DNA of 64,000 nt from Ahaetulla prasina (lineage: Eukaryota > Chordata > Lepidosauria > Squamata > Colubridae): the NCBI RefSeq assembly GCF_028640845.1, contig NC_080543.1, positions 15,719,858-15,783,857 of the forward strand. The letters are read 5' to 3'. Each line of letters begins with the position of its first letter. Positions within the stretch are counted from its first letter, which is position 1. Below, in pieces: positions 41,450-52,800 of this stretch. The translations under genes were made by a program, and so were the position numbers. Under the pieces are notes generated by a model, which was not told where the DNA came from, searched no databases, and worked only from the letters and a program-made list of their open reading frames with translations.

Positions 41450-41855
41450 CTTATGCACGTAGTCCTCGCCCTGCAACAGTTTATTTAGTGACCGTTCAAT
41501 GTTACAACAGAAAAAAGTGACTTATGACCATTTTTCATACTTATGACCGTTGCAGCATCTCCAGGGTCATGTGATCAAAATTCAGACACTTGGCACTGAC
41601 TCATATTTATGACGGTTGCTGTGTCCCAGGGATCCTGTGCTCCCCTTTGATGACCTTCTGACAAGCCAAGTCAATAGGAAAGCCAGATTCACTTAACAAC
41701 CGTGCTGCTAACTTAACAACTGCAGTGATTCGCTTAAGAACTGTGGCAAGAAAGGCCATAAAATGGGTGAAAACTCACTTAACAAAGGTCTCATTTTGCA
41801 ACAAAAACTTTGGGCTCAATTGTAGTCATATGTCAAAGGCTATGTGTATAGCAAA
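41450..41855. mobile_element. Tc1-like MITE
   Basis: CACGTAGTCCTCGCCCTGC at the left, TCAAAGGCTATGTGTATAGC at the right. Internal CAGATTCACTTAACAACCG and GATTCGCTTAAGAACTGTGG. Confidence 0.6.
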
Positions 41856-41973
41856 GTGACATCACTTATGCAAAGAAAGAATTATCATTTTGTTTTCCAG
41901 GAAAAGAAGGAACTGAAATTGCTAAATTTTGGACAATCTTAAAATAAGAGATAAAGGCAAAAATGTCCCTGTG

Positions 41974-42888
41974 GGTTTTCCTCTTTAGGGGTTGATGTTC
42001 ATCTCCATTTTATTTTTGAGTCAGCGCTGTGCAAAGACGTTTCCACGGTCATGTAGCCAGCATGAGATCACGCCGCAGCGCAGACAGAGCGTATGGCGAA
42101 ACACAGAACGCTGTTACCTTCCCACTGGAATGGTACCTATTTATCTACTCTCATTTGCATGCTTTCAAATTAATCAAGGAGACAAGCAACTTAGAATTAA
42201 GAAGACATTTCCTGACAGTTTGAACAATTAACCAGTGGAACAACTTGCTTCCAGAAGTTGTAAATGCTCCAACACTGGTCATTTTAAAGAAGAGATTGGG
42301 CAACCATTTGTCTGAAATAGTATAGGCCTTTCTGGCCTGAACAGGGGGTTGGACTAAAAGACCTCCGAGGTCCTTTCCAACATAACTGTTATTTTAATTC
42401 TAACTGCTAGGTTGGCAGGAGCTGTGCCAAGTAAGGGGAGCTAAGTCCGTCATGCGGTAGTAGGACTCAAACCCCCGGAGCACAGACCACCTCCGCCATC
42501 TTTTAAGCCACTGATACCTAAAATATAAGGAAAGCATCTAAAAAATACTCTCAATGAGTATTTTTTGGAGTGGAAAAAGTGAAACTAATAGAATGAAGGA
42601 AAAATAATGGAATGAGTTATAAAACTGTGTCTCATGATTCAAATGAAATCTGTGTGTGAATTGTATTTAATTTCACGCAAGGAAGCAAATCAGAAATGTG
42701 CTTTCATTTTGTGCATAGCAGCATATATGTGTCTAATGAAAAATAGCCATTAAATTAAGGGTAAAACATGATTTAATCTACTATTAAAGGAGTTCCATTA
42801 AACCTGTGCCTACCAATCTGACATAACTATCTCAACTTGTACCATTGGCCTCATGGTATCATTGGCATTTTTTAAAATATAATTTGTG
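41974..42888 (+). repeat. Direct duplication, copy 2 (915 bp)
   Basis: Second copy of 39679-40610, starting 2295 bp downstream. It contains the same SINE/CR1 nest (ACTCTCATTTGCATGCTTTC, then AATCAAGGAGACAAGC). Small indels: ACAGAGCGTATGGCG is present here and partly lost in copy 1, and several bases are missing around 42560. Confidence 0.85.
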
Positions 42889-42978
42889 CCAATATGTGAA
42901 AACCTGAGGCAATTGAATGAAAAATGCTGATTAAAGGTGAGACTTATGATATAAATTATACCTAGATTGACAGTGAAA

Positions 42979-43267
42979 CAGTGGTGGGATTCAAAATGTT
43001 TTACTACTTCTGGTTCTGTGGGCCCGGCTGGGTGGACATGGCATGGCTTGGTGGGCGTGGCTTGGTGGGCGTGGCAGCAAAGGTTACTGTAAAATCTCAG
43101 TTCTCACCCCACTCCAGGAGAAGGTTACTGCAAAATCCCCATTTCCTCCAGATCAGCTGGGACTCGGGAGGCAGAGAATAGATGGCCAATCAGAAGTGGT
43201 ATTTACCGGTTCTCTGAACTACTCAAAATTTCCACTACAGTTCTCCTGAACTGGTCAGGCCCTGCTG
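42979..43267. mobile_element. hAT-like MITE
   Basis: Start CAGTGGTGGGATTCAAAATG; the right end is shortened to TCAGGCCCTGCTG. Flanking octamers CAGTGAAA and CATTGAAA (one mismatch). Confidence 0.7.
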
Positions 43268-43599
43268 CATTGAAACAATTCAATTGTCCATTATTTGGGG
43301 ATTGAAGTCTGAATTTGGTCCATTATATTTGAAGTCCATTAACTAGATGTCTCATTGGCTATGTAGTTGATTTTGAAATGTGTATATGGCAAAATCTATC
43401 TTTGCATTTTCTAATCTTCCAAACATTCTGGTTTTCTTTCTTATTCTTCCAAGTGTTGGAAAATGCCTTATCTACTTAACAAACTTTTATGCTGCCTCAA
43501 TCTTGGTGGCTAACAGGATAATTTATGGACTTCTTTTGATGCTGCTTTTGAGCTTGCATTATTTCTGGATGAGAGAGAGAGCGCAAATAATTGTGATGT

Positions 43600-44345
43600 C
43601 TCAAAGAATAGAATAGAACATAATAGAACAGAACAGAACAGAATAGAATATAATTCTTTATTGGCCAAGTGTGATTGGACACACAAGGAATTTGTCTTTG
43701 GTGCATATGCTCTCACTGTACATAAAAAGAAAAGATACATTCGTCAAGACTCATAGGTACAACACTTAATGATAGTCATAGGGTACAAATAAGCAATCAA
43801 ATCATACTAGGAAACAATCAATATCAATATAAATTGTAAGGAGATAAGCAACAAAGTTACAATCTATACAATTTATGTCAATATAAATTGTAAGGAGATA
43901 AGCAACAAGGTTACAGTCATGCAGTCATAAGGGGGAGGAGATGGGTAATAGGAACGATGAGAAGATTAATAGTAATAGTAATAGTGAATAGTTTGACAGT
44001 GTTGAGGGGATTGTTTGTTTAGCAGAGTGATGGCCTTTGGGAAAAAACTGTTCTTGTGTCTAGTTGTTTTGGTGTGCAATGCTGTAGTCTACAGCGTCAT
44101 TTTGAGGGTAGGAGTTGAAACAATTAATGTCCAGGATGCGAGGGGTCTGTAAATATTTTCACAGCCCTCTTTTTGACTCATGCAGGTACAGGTCCTCAAT
44201 GGAAGGCAGGCTGGTAGCCATTGTTTTTTCTGCAGTTCTAATTATCCTCTGAAGTCTGTGTCTGTCTTGTTGGGTTGCAGAGCCAAACCAGACAGTTATA
44301 GAGGTGCAGATGATAGACTCAACAATTCCTCTGTAGAAAGGTGTT
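43600..44345 (-). mobile_element. L3/CR1-type LINE 3' end with decayed pentanucleotide tail
   Basis: On the minus strand it encodes FYRGIVESIICTSITVWFGS and [13 protein letters not shown] and ends CACTTGGCCAATAAAGAATT, then a degenerate TTCTATTCTG-type tail (plus strand 43607-43655). Longer at the 5' side than the copy at 9640. An internal duplication TATATTGACATAAATTGTA/ATATTGATATTGATTG occurs near 43820-43900. Confidence 0.8.
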
Positions 44346-44590
44346 TTTTCAAAAGGCAACTGGACTTTGCTTTTCTTTGAAGATGTTTCACTTCTCATCC
44401 AAAAAGCTTCTTTGGTTCTGAAGCATAATCAAATTATATTATCCTATGAAAAGGATGATACTACCATACATCAAACATATCTTGAAAACATCCAACAAAC
44501 CATTCCAAAGGTGCATTTCAAAAGGCAACTGGACTTCCTTGGGGTTTTTTGCTTGAAAATGTTTTGCTTCTCATCCAAGACGTAAATGAT
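44346..44590. mobile_element. Two foldback-repeat arms
   Basis: TTTCAAAAGGCAACTGGAC occurs at 44348 and 44517, each followed by a GATGTTTCACTTCTCATCC-like arm. Confidence 0.5.
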
Positions 44591-44749
44591 TGTAAGTCAA
44601 GGACTACCTATATTGATCTTATTATACTAATACTATTCTCATTAGGGACTAAAGGTTGGCAAAACACCTGAAAGTACAAGCAAGATAGTTCATTTTAGTC
44701 AGGAGCACAAAGTCTATTTTGGACAGGAAGCCTGCAAGTCTTAACAGAA

Positions 44750-44820
44750 TAAGAGTTGGAAGAGACCTTGGAGATCTTCTAGTCCAACCCCCTGCTGAAG
44801 CAGGAAACTTTATACCATCT
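44750..44820 (-). mobile_element. CR1 3'-end fragment
   Basis: AGAGTTGGAAGAGACCTTGG and CTAGTCCAACCCCCTGCTGA, antisense CR1 tail. Confidence 0.65.
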
Positions 44821-44843
44821 ATCTATCTATATAAGAAAGATGT

Positions 44844-45139
44844 ACCTATTTTTTTTGAGTATAAGACGCACCTTTCCCCCCCCCCAAAAGAGAGTGAAAA
44901 TTTGGGTGTGTCTTATACACCGAATGTAGCCCTGCCCAGCCTCTCAAACCGAGCTTTCAGAGGATGAAAAAAGCAAGGCGCAGAGCTCACAATCAACGAA
45001 ACTGTTGGGAACAGCTGATTGGGGGTATTCCAGGAGGCCGATCCACCTACCAATTAGCTTTTTTTTTTTTTACTTTCCTCCCCAAAAATTAAGGTGCGTC
45101 TTATGCTCAGGTGCATCTTATAGTCCAAAAAAATACAGT
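44844..45139. mobile_element. Non-autonomous DNA transposon, TATAAGACGCA family
   Basis: Left ACCTATTTTTTTTGAGTATA, right CTTATAGTCC followed by AAAAAAATACAGT, an imperfect inverted pair. The interior is the reverse of the 6767-7188 copy (GAACAGCTGATTGGGGGTAT). Confidence 0.65.
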
Positions 45140-45398
45140 ATGTATGTATTTATGAATGTTTGTTTGTTTGTTCAAGCATAACTCTGGAATGCCTCGAGCA
45201 ATTTCGGCCAAACTTGGTACACCAATGACTTACTCTCCGGAGATAAACACTGGGGGTGGTGGTGGTAAGACACCCCTGGTGTGTGTGTGTGTGTGTGTGT
45301 GTTCCAGCATAACTCTGGAAAGCCTGGGCCTTTAAGGAGAGCGAGTGCAATGTCCTAGAGCGACATTTGTTCATGATGTCATGGGAGGGGGAAGGGAG

Positions 45399-45750
45399 CC
45401 TGATTAGGCCAGTACAGAGGCCTTTGACTGACCTTGCTCTCTCATGCAGTGGGCCTTTAAGGCCTAGGCCTCCCTCACACAGAAGGCCTATGAAGTGAAG
45501 AGAGCCTGATTAGGCCAGTACAGAGGCCTGTGATTGACCGTGCTCCAGTGGGCCTTTAAGGCCAGGGCCTCCCTCACACAATGGGCCTTTAAGGCCTAGG
45601 TCTCTCTCACACAGTAGGCCTATGAAGGGAGCCTGATTAGGCCAGCACAGAGGCCTTTGATTGACTGTGCTTCAGTGGGCCTTTAAGGCCTAGGCCTCCC
45701 TCAAACAGTACACAGTACAGAGGACTTTGATCGAGCTTGCCACAGCCTAA
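45399..45750 (+). repeat. Imperfect tandem repeat, three units of ~110-125 bp
   Basis: Units start CCTGATTAGGCCAGTACAGA at about 45399, 45508 and 45632 and contain CAGTGGGCCTTTAAGGCC and CCTCCCTCACACA. The AGGCCT/GGCC palindromes recur about ten times. Upstream (45170-45300) is TCAAGCATAACTCTGGAATG, also repeated once at 45305. Confidence 0.75.
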
Positions 45751-46169
45751 CCAGATCATCCGCTCCCACCTCACAGCTTCGGCCTATTTTCCCAGGATTG
45801 TCCTTTGCCCCAACTCATCGTGCGAAGGACGGGACCACACCAATCGAGATGAAACAACTATGGAGGCCACAGAGGAGACCCAGCCTATTTCATCCGGGGT
45901 GGAGGAGGCGCAGCATGGCCCAGCTCAGGAATCTCTGTTCCAGTCCCAGGCCCAGTTTGAGGAAATGGTAAAAGGGATGGTGGCACAGGTGGGGGTGGGT
46001 GGGAGGGGGAAGGGAGAGGGTAGGGATGATGGACTTGGGAGTAGGGGGAAGAAAGGCCCCTCTCAATGACTCCCCGTCAGACAAACGCTTCAACCACTGA
46101 TTAATTGGAAATTTCTCTCTATTTCTAGGTCAGTTCTCTCCTTGATAGTTTCCATCCATTGCTTCTTCT

Positions 46170-46640
46170 TAATATTTTATTAGACAAATTCTACTCCTTT
46201 TAACCAGGGTCTAATTTAGCATTTTTTTAAAAAAATTGGATGCCAGAAAACGTTCATACAAAAGTGATTATTTACATCTGCTTACATTTATTAAGTTGTT
46301 GCTGCTTATGAAACAGAAAAGACAGTTCATAATCAAACTTTATAGCTCCAGGGACTGTATTTTGTTGGAAAAAATAAAGAGAAGCTTGAAAAAAGGGGAA
46401 AATCTGAAAGAGGCTGATAAGGGTAATACAGTAGAAGAATTCTTATGTTTATAGCTTTGCTTGGCAAGAAGCCCATCTTCAAAGCAAGCCCACACCACAC
46501 CAGCCTTCCCTCTGTTTGCTTAAGTTTTCTGCCTTTTATCAACCCTAAATTGATGATGGGAGGGGCATCATATTACATGTTGCTTGACTAGCTGGAAATT
46601 TTATAAGCAGGAGAGGTGAGGATTCTTCTGCTACCACCCG
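46170..46640. other. 5' flank of HEPHL1, no repeat recognised
   Basis: AT-rich unique sequence. A TATA-like TTTATAAG at 46600-46607 lies about 55 bp before the ATG of the next gene. Confidence 0.45.
46600..46607 (+). promoter_or_regulatory. TATA-like box upstream of HEPHL1
   Basis: TTTATAAG 53 bp upstream of the ATG. With a start about 25-30 bp downstream it would leave a short 5' UTR without an intron. Positional inference only. Confidence 0.4.
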
Positions 46641-46659
46641 CTTGAATCGCAGCCACAAC

Positions 46660-46829
46660 ATGCCTTCTGTAAATCTCCTCGCTTGCATTTTAATCTATAT
46701 AATCCTGCCGTTTTTAATCTTAGTCCAAGCTGCTACCAGAATCTACTATATTGGAGCAGTGGAAGAATATTGGGATTATGCACCCACTGGGAAGAATCAG
46801 ATCACGGGACAAAAGCTCACAGAAGATAA
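46660..46829 (+). CDS. HEPHL1: HEPHL1 exon 1 (signal peptide and start)
   Basis: The ATG at 46660 (context CACAACATGC) begins a hydrophobic leader ending near VQAATR. The exon then encodes the first beta-strand [18 protein letters not shown] and ends EDK across the donor GATAA|GTAAGT (phase 2). Confidence 0.9.
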
Positions 46830-49800
46830 GTAAGTCAAATCCGGATTTCTTGTTGCACGGCAAAGATTTAGTTTGAAATTATTTCATCCCTTTGGGCAAA
46901 TTGTGTTTGCCACACAGAGATGCAGATGCTAGCTTCAAAATTGTTGGCTTTTTCTCATTTCAAAAGTGCATCCAGGCAATTTTGACAGCAGCCTTAATAT
47001 TCATCTTGAGATTGTTTTGATGTGTGTGTGTGTGTTTGTGTGTAAAGAGCACAGAGAAGAGCAACAAATATGATTAAGGGACTGGAGGCTAAAACATATA
47101 AAGAACGGTTGCTGGAATTGCACATGTCTAGTTTAATGAAAAAAAGGACTAGGGGTGATATGATAGCAGCATTCCAATATTTGTGAGGCTGCCCAAAGAA
47201 AAAGGGGGTCAAACTATTTTCCAAAGCACCTGAAGGCAGGGCAAGAAGCAATGGATGGAAATGGATGGCCGCGGTGTGGCTCAGGCTGTAAGAAGCCTGT
47301 TATTAAAACACAGCTGCCTGCAATTACTGCAGGTTCTAGTCCCACCAGGTCCAAGGTTGACTCAGCCTTCCATCCTTTATAAGGTAGGTAAAATGAGGAC
47401 CCAGATTGTTGGGGGGGCAATAAGTTGACTTTGTAAATATACAAATAGAATGAGACTATTGCCTTACACACTGTAAGCCGCCCTGAGTCTTTGGAGAAGG
47501 GCGGGATATAAATGTAAATAAAAAATTTAAATTAAAAAAAAAAAACTAGTTAAGGAGAGAAGCAATCTAGAACTAAGGAGAAATTTCCTGACAGAACAAT
47601 TAATTAGTGGAACAACTTGCCTCCAGAAGTTGTGAATACTCTTTAACACTGGAAGTTTGAAATTTGAAAGGTGATCGCATGATAAATATGAGTCAGTTGT
47701 ACAGCGTCTGAATTTTGGTCATGTGACCATGGCCAAGCTGCAACAATTGTAAGTGTGAAAAACTGTTATAAGTCACTTTTTTCAGTGCCATTGTAACTTT
47801 GAACAGTCATTAAATGAACTGTTGTAAGTCAAGGTCTACCTTGGCTGGAAATGGGTTTTCCCACTTTTCGTTGTAGGAATGCAAATATTTCCATGGTAAG
47901 AGGACCTAACAGGATTGGAAAAGTCTATAAGAAGGCAATTTTCAGACAGTTCACAGATGATTCCTACTCTCAGGAGATTGCCAAACCATCTTGGCTGGGT
48001 CTTCTTGGTCCGGTGCTGAAGGCTGAAGAAAACGACACCTTTATTATTCATTTTAAAAACTTTGCTTCCCGGCCATATTCTGTACATCCGCATGGAGTCT
48101 TCTACAAGAAGAACACAGAAGGTAAAAGAAATAACTTCTTTTCCGTCTTCCTGTTTTAGACGTTATTCTCCAATAATACTGTTAGTGTGACTCTGGTGAT
48201 TGGAACAGTGTGCTGGAACTAGGCCTGAAATGATCTGGGTTCAAGGCTATCCTTCACACCTCAGTTAATCTGCTGAGATATATAAAAATATTCCTTGATG
48301 TATTGGGTTGTATTCTGGATCAGTCCCATGCTCTGATTCTCCCAATGACTACCCAGGTAATTCCAAGGAGTTCATAAAAAAAAACACCCTATCATTCAGC
48401 AAACAGAATGATGTTGCAATGTCAAATGGTCATTTGATAATCATTTGTGACCTGCACTGCCAGCTTCTGGCAAGCAAAGTCAATGAGAAAGCCAGCAAGA
48501 GGTCACAAATGACAATTGTATGGCTGCAGGAAAACAGACTGCACAGGATTTGCCTAACAACAGCAGTTGTGACTTTTAGAACAACTGTTGTAAGTTGATG
48601 CAGTCACGTGACATCTTATTTTATAATTGTGTTGCTTAGCAACCACATTCTGGTCCCAATTACCATCAATAAGCAGGCACTACCTGTATTTCAGGAAGTT
48701 TTTTTTCTTCCTTTCACATGTGGGAAGAAATATCCATCTGGTTCAGTTCCAAGCTGGGAGAAAGACACTGGAAACATGGAGGCTGATTGGAAAGATGGTT
48801 TAATGATGAACAGAACCACCAAGCACATGGTTCCGGTGCAACTGACTGACCACATGAAGTTGAGAGTGGAGGGGGGGGTGTTATACCTTCTCTTGGGCTT
48901 TGCACTTGAGCTTCCTGTTCCTGTGCAAGAACATGTATTCTATTGGCTGTTGTCAAACTCACCGGGCGGCATATGGGGTTATGTAGGTGTCATAGCTGGC
49001 TCTATAGGCAAAGTACAAATCCTAGGAGTTTGTCTGAACTCTCAGGTTTGGTTGAAGTGTGGGCTGCTCTGAGATAATGCAGTGAAATACCCTTAGAAGA
49101 GTGTGCAATGTAGTGAGCTCTGTGTCTTCTGCTAAATGGTAGTGGTTAATCCTATTATGTCCTGAAGGGTCATGTCCTGTTCTTAATCCCATTTCCCTGG
49201 AGTTGAAGGTATTTTGTTTTGTAGACAGGCTGGCCTAGTCTTTCTTAATGGGCAAAAAATATCTGTGGGAGTGGGGGAGGGCTATTAAGAGCGAGTTTGC
49301 TTTCTGCCTCCAAAAAAAACATGTTTCTCCATTTCTCATCCAGGGAAATATAATATTTTGCCTTTTTTAATGCTCCTCAAAATATTTCATTCTTCTAGGA
49401 GGGGGCGTGCTGACTTTCACACACCTCTCTCTTTTTTAAATGGCATAAGAATCCAAGAGCCCCTTGGAATTTTGGAAACAGGAAAAAAAATACTGTGACA
49501 GGGTTAAAAGAAAATATTATGGATTCAGACAGTCTTCTTTCCTTCTCTGTTTCAGGGGCTCTTTATCCGGATGGAACAAGTGGAAAAAGCAAAGAAGATG
49601 ACTTTGTTCTCCCTGGGACCAATTACACATACACGTGGCCCGTTACAAATGATTTTGCACCTACTCCAGCTGATCCACCATGCCTGACCTGGATTTACCA
49701 TTCACACATTAACACCCCAAAAGATATCAGCAGTGGATTAATTGGACCGTTGCTGGTTTGTAAGAAAGGTACGGAATTTAAAATATAGTATTTGGTAATG

Positions 49801-52800
49801 AAGAATTGGTTACTGAGGTCCTAAGCGGCTTAGTATCAAAATGTGCCAATGAAGACTCAATCATCCAGGCCAAAAGTATTTAAAAAACTTAAATCATGGC
49901 AACTGGACCAAAAGTTCTCCTAGTATCAAAATACCTAACACAAATACCTTAAACAGCCAATGAGATCTTTTAAAGAATTATGCTTCCATGACACATTGAT
50001 CTAAACTGGTTAATCCACTGAAGCTCTATATGATATGAAAACTCAACTAGTTCTGTTATTTTAAAGTGCCAGACCGGTGTAGTTGTGAAAGTGTTGGTTT
50101 AGAAACCAGGAGTTAGTGAGTTCTAGCCCTTCCTTAGGCATGAAAATCAGCACTCTCCATCAGCCTAACCTATATTGCAGTATTGTTCAGGAAAATAAAA
50201 GATATATTGTAAACCTAATCTGCGTAGCTTCTTCTCCGGTAATATTACACTACTAACCAGAGCATACAAAACATTTGCTAGACCAATTCTCGAATACAGC
50301 TCATCTGTTTGGAACCCGCACTGCATATCGGACATTAATACAATTGAGTGTGTCCAGAAATATTTCACGAGAAGAGTCCTCCACTCCTCTGCTCACAACG
50401 GAATACCTTATGCCACCAGACTTCAAATTCTGGGCTTAGAACTGTGCCACCTTTGGTATGACCTAAGCATAACTCATAAAATTATCTGCTACCTACCTCT
50501 CAATGACTATTTCAGCTTCAACCACAATAATACGTGAGCTTACAATAGATACAAACTTAAAGTGAACCACTCCAAACTCAATTGCAGAAAATACAACTTC
50601 AGCAACAGAGTGGTCAATGCCTGGAATGCACTACCTGACCCTGTGGTTTCATCCCAAAAGCCTCAAAACTTTAACCTAAGACTGTCTACTGTTGACCTCA
50701 CCCCATTCCTAAGCGGTTTGTAAGGGGCGTGCATAAGAGCACCAGTGTGTCTACCGTCCTTGTCTTAATGTTCCCTTTAATTGTATTCACTTTATATATT
50801 CAGTTCATGCTTATGCTTATATATATTATCTAATACCTACTTGACAAATAAATTGATGCATCAGGTATTATTCACCACCTTGAGTTAAAATAATAATAAT
50901 AGAAACTACTTTGATTATTCTTAGGTCCTTGGTTAGGACTTGAATTATTAAATTTCTACCAGTCTTAGACTGTGTATCTAACTATAAATTATTCACTAAT
51001 ACTAATACTAATACTAATACTAATACTAATAATAATGTAATGAAAATAAATAAGAAAACTTGGACCGGAAAACGTGCAAACTTTTGAATATGTACCATGC
51101 TTTTACATCCACGAAGTGACATCAACAGGTTGTACCTGCCAAGAAAAATAGGGGGCAGAGGTCTATTGCAAATCCATCAAACTCAAGAAGAAGAAAAAAG
51201 AAGTTTGAATGATTAGGTGAACCAAAGTACAGAACAATTGCTGCAGGCTGTGAAAACAGAGAACATTATAAAAACAACAGAAACAAAGGCAGACTATAAA
51301 CAAGTGGATGACAGATTAAATAGATGGAGAACCAAAGCCTTGCATGGACAGCACTTGAAAAACATTGAAAGAAAATGTGATGACAGCTTTACATGGGCAT
51401 GGCTTAAGATGGAAACCATCAAGAAAGAAATGGAACGTTTAATACTCGCTGCTCAAGAACAAGCACTACAAACTAATGCCATGAAAGCAAAGATACAAAA
51501 ATCCACTGACAATCCAAACTGCTGACTTTGCAAGAGCAAAGTCGAAACTGTTTCATATTTAATATGTGAATGCAGCAAAATCGCACAAACTGATTACAAA
51601 GCTAGACACAACCGAGTTGCTAAATTAATCCACTGGTCATTATGTAAAAAATATGACTTGCCTGTATCCAAAAAATCATGGGAACATAAAGTGGAAAAAG
51701 TTATAGAAAATGAGAAGGTGAAGATTTTGTGGAACTTTCAAATACAGATGGATCGTCACTTGGAACACAACACGCCAGATATCACAGTTGTCGAAAACTG
51801 AAACGTACAATTTATTGACATCGCGATACCAGGAGTTGCCAGAGTTGAAGAAAAAGAACTGGAAAATATCATGTGATCGGGGCACTTGGTACCATGTCCA
51901 AGAATTTTATAAGATACATCAAAAAATTGCAGCTTCCTGCAATAACACCAGCAGAACTGCAAAAAACTGTGCTACTTGGAACATCGTATATCTTAAGAAG
52001 GTACTTGGTTGATACCTAGGACACTGGCAGCAACCTGTATCAACCATTAGCACCAGTCAATGGTATTGTGATGGATTTTTGGATGTTCAGTTGACTGAGT
52101 TTCATGTTTAATGAATAAAGTAAATAATAATAATAATATTGCATGGCTTTTGACTCAATATCTGACTAACTTACTTCCAATTATAACTAAACAGCTAAAT
52201 GACGTATTTGTAAAGGAGACTGGTTAATGACTGGCAAAACTTATCTGATTCAAAAAGTTCCAGGAAAACGGGACAATGCTAGGCTGAAAACATGCTTTCC
52301 TAAAATGTTTAAATTATTCACAGGCATAATACCAGACCACATCCAAACTTACTTAGAAGAAAGCAACATCTTTCTAATACAATAGAAAGCAAATAAAAAG
52401 AAAAGCCAAGTAATAAAAAGATCCACTGCTGATTGATAAAATGGGTTTGGAGAACTGCAAAAGGCAGAAACCAATTTACACATGGTCTGAACTGATTATA
52501 AAAAGATGCTTGATTCATCATCACATAGTTGGGTCATCAAATGTTTGTAAACAAGTGATATCAGTAAATCTTTAGAATGTTTATTGAAAAAACAACCAAG
52601 CAACTTGCCTGCAACTTGCCTGCAGAAGTTGTGAATGCTCCAACACTGGAAAATTTTAAGAAAATGTTGGATAGCCATTTGTCTGAAATGGTGTAGGGTT
52701 TCCTGCCTGGGCAGGGGGTTGGACTAGAAGACCTCCAAGGTCCTTTCCAACTCTGTTGTTATGTTATGTTATGTTTCATGAACTGGCTGACTGAGAATCT

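Noticed and set aside
45737..46069. 110-codon frame with MEATEETQPISSGVEEAQ
   Set aside because: No recognised domain, low-complexity Gly-rich end, sits in a repeat tract; resembles retroelement gag-like debris but cannot be assigned.
51217..51525. 102-codon frame in HEPHL1 intron 3 as a host exon
   Set aside because: It continues through stops into a restriction-like endonuclease motif typical of R2/R4-type retrotransposons.
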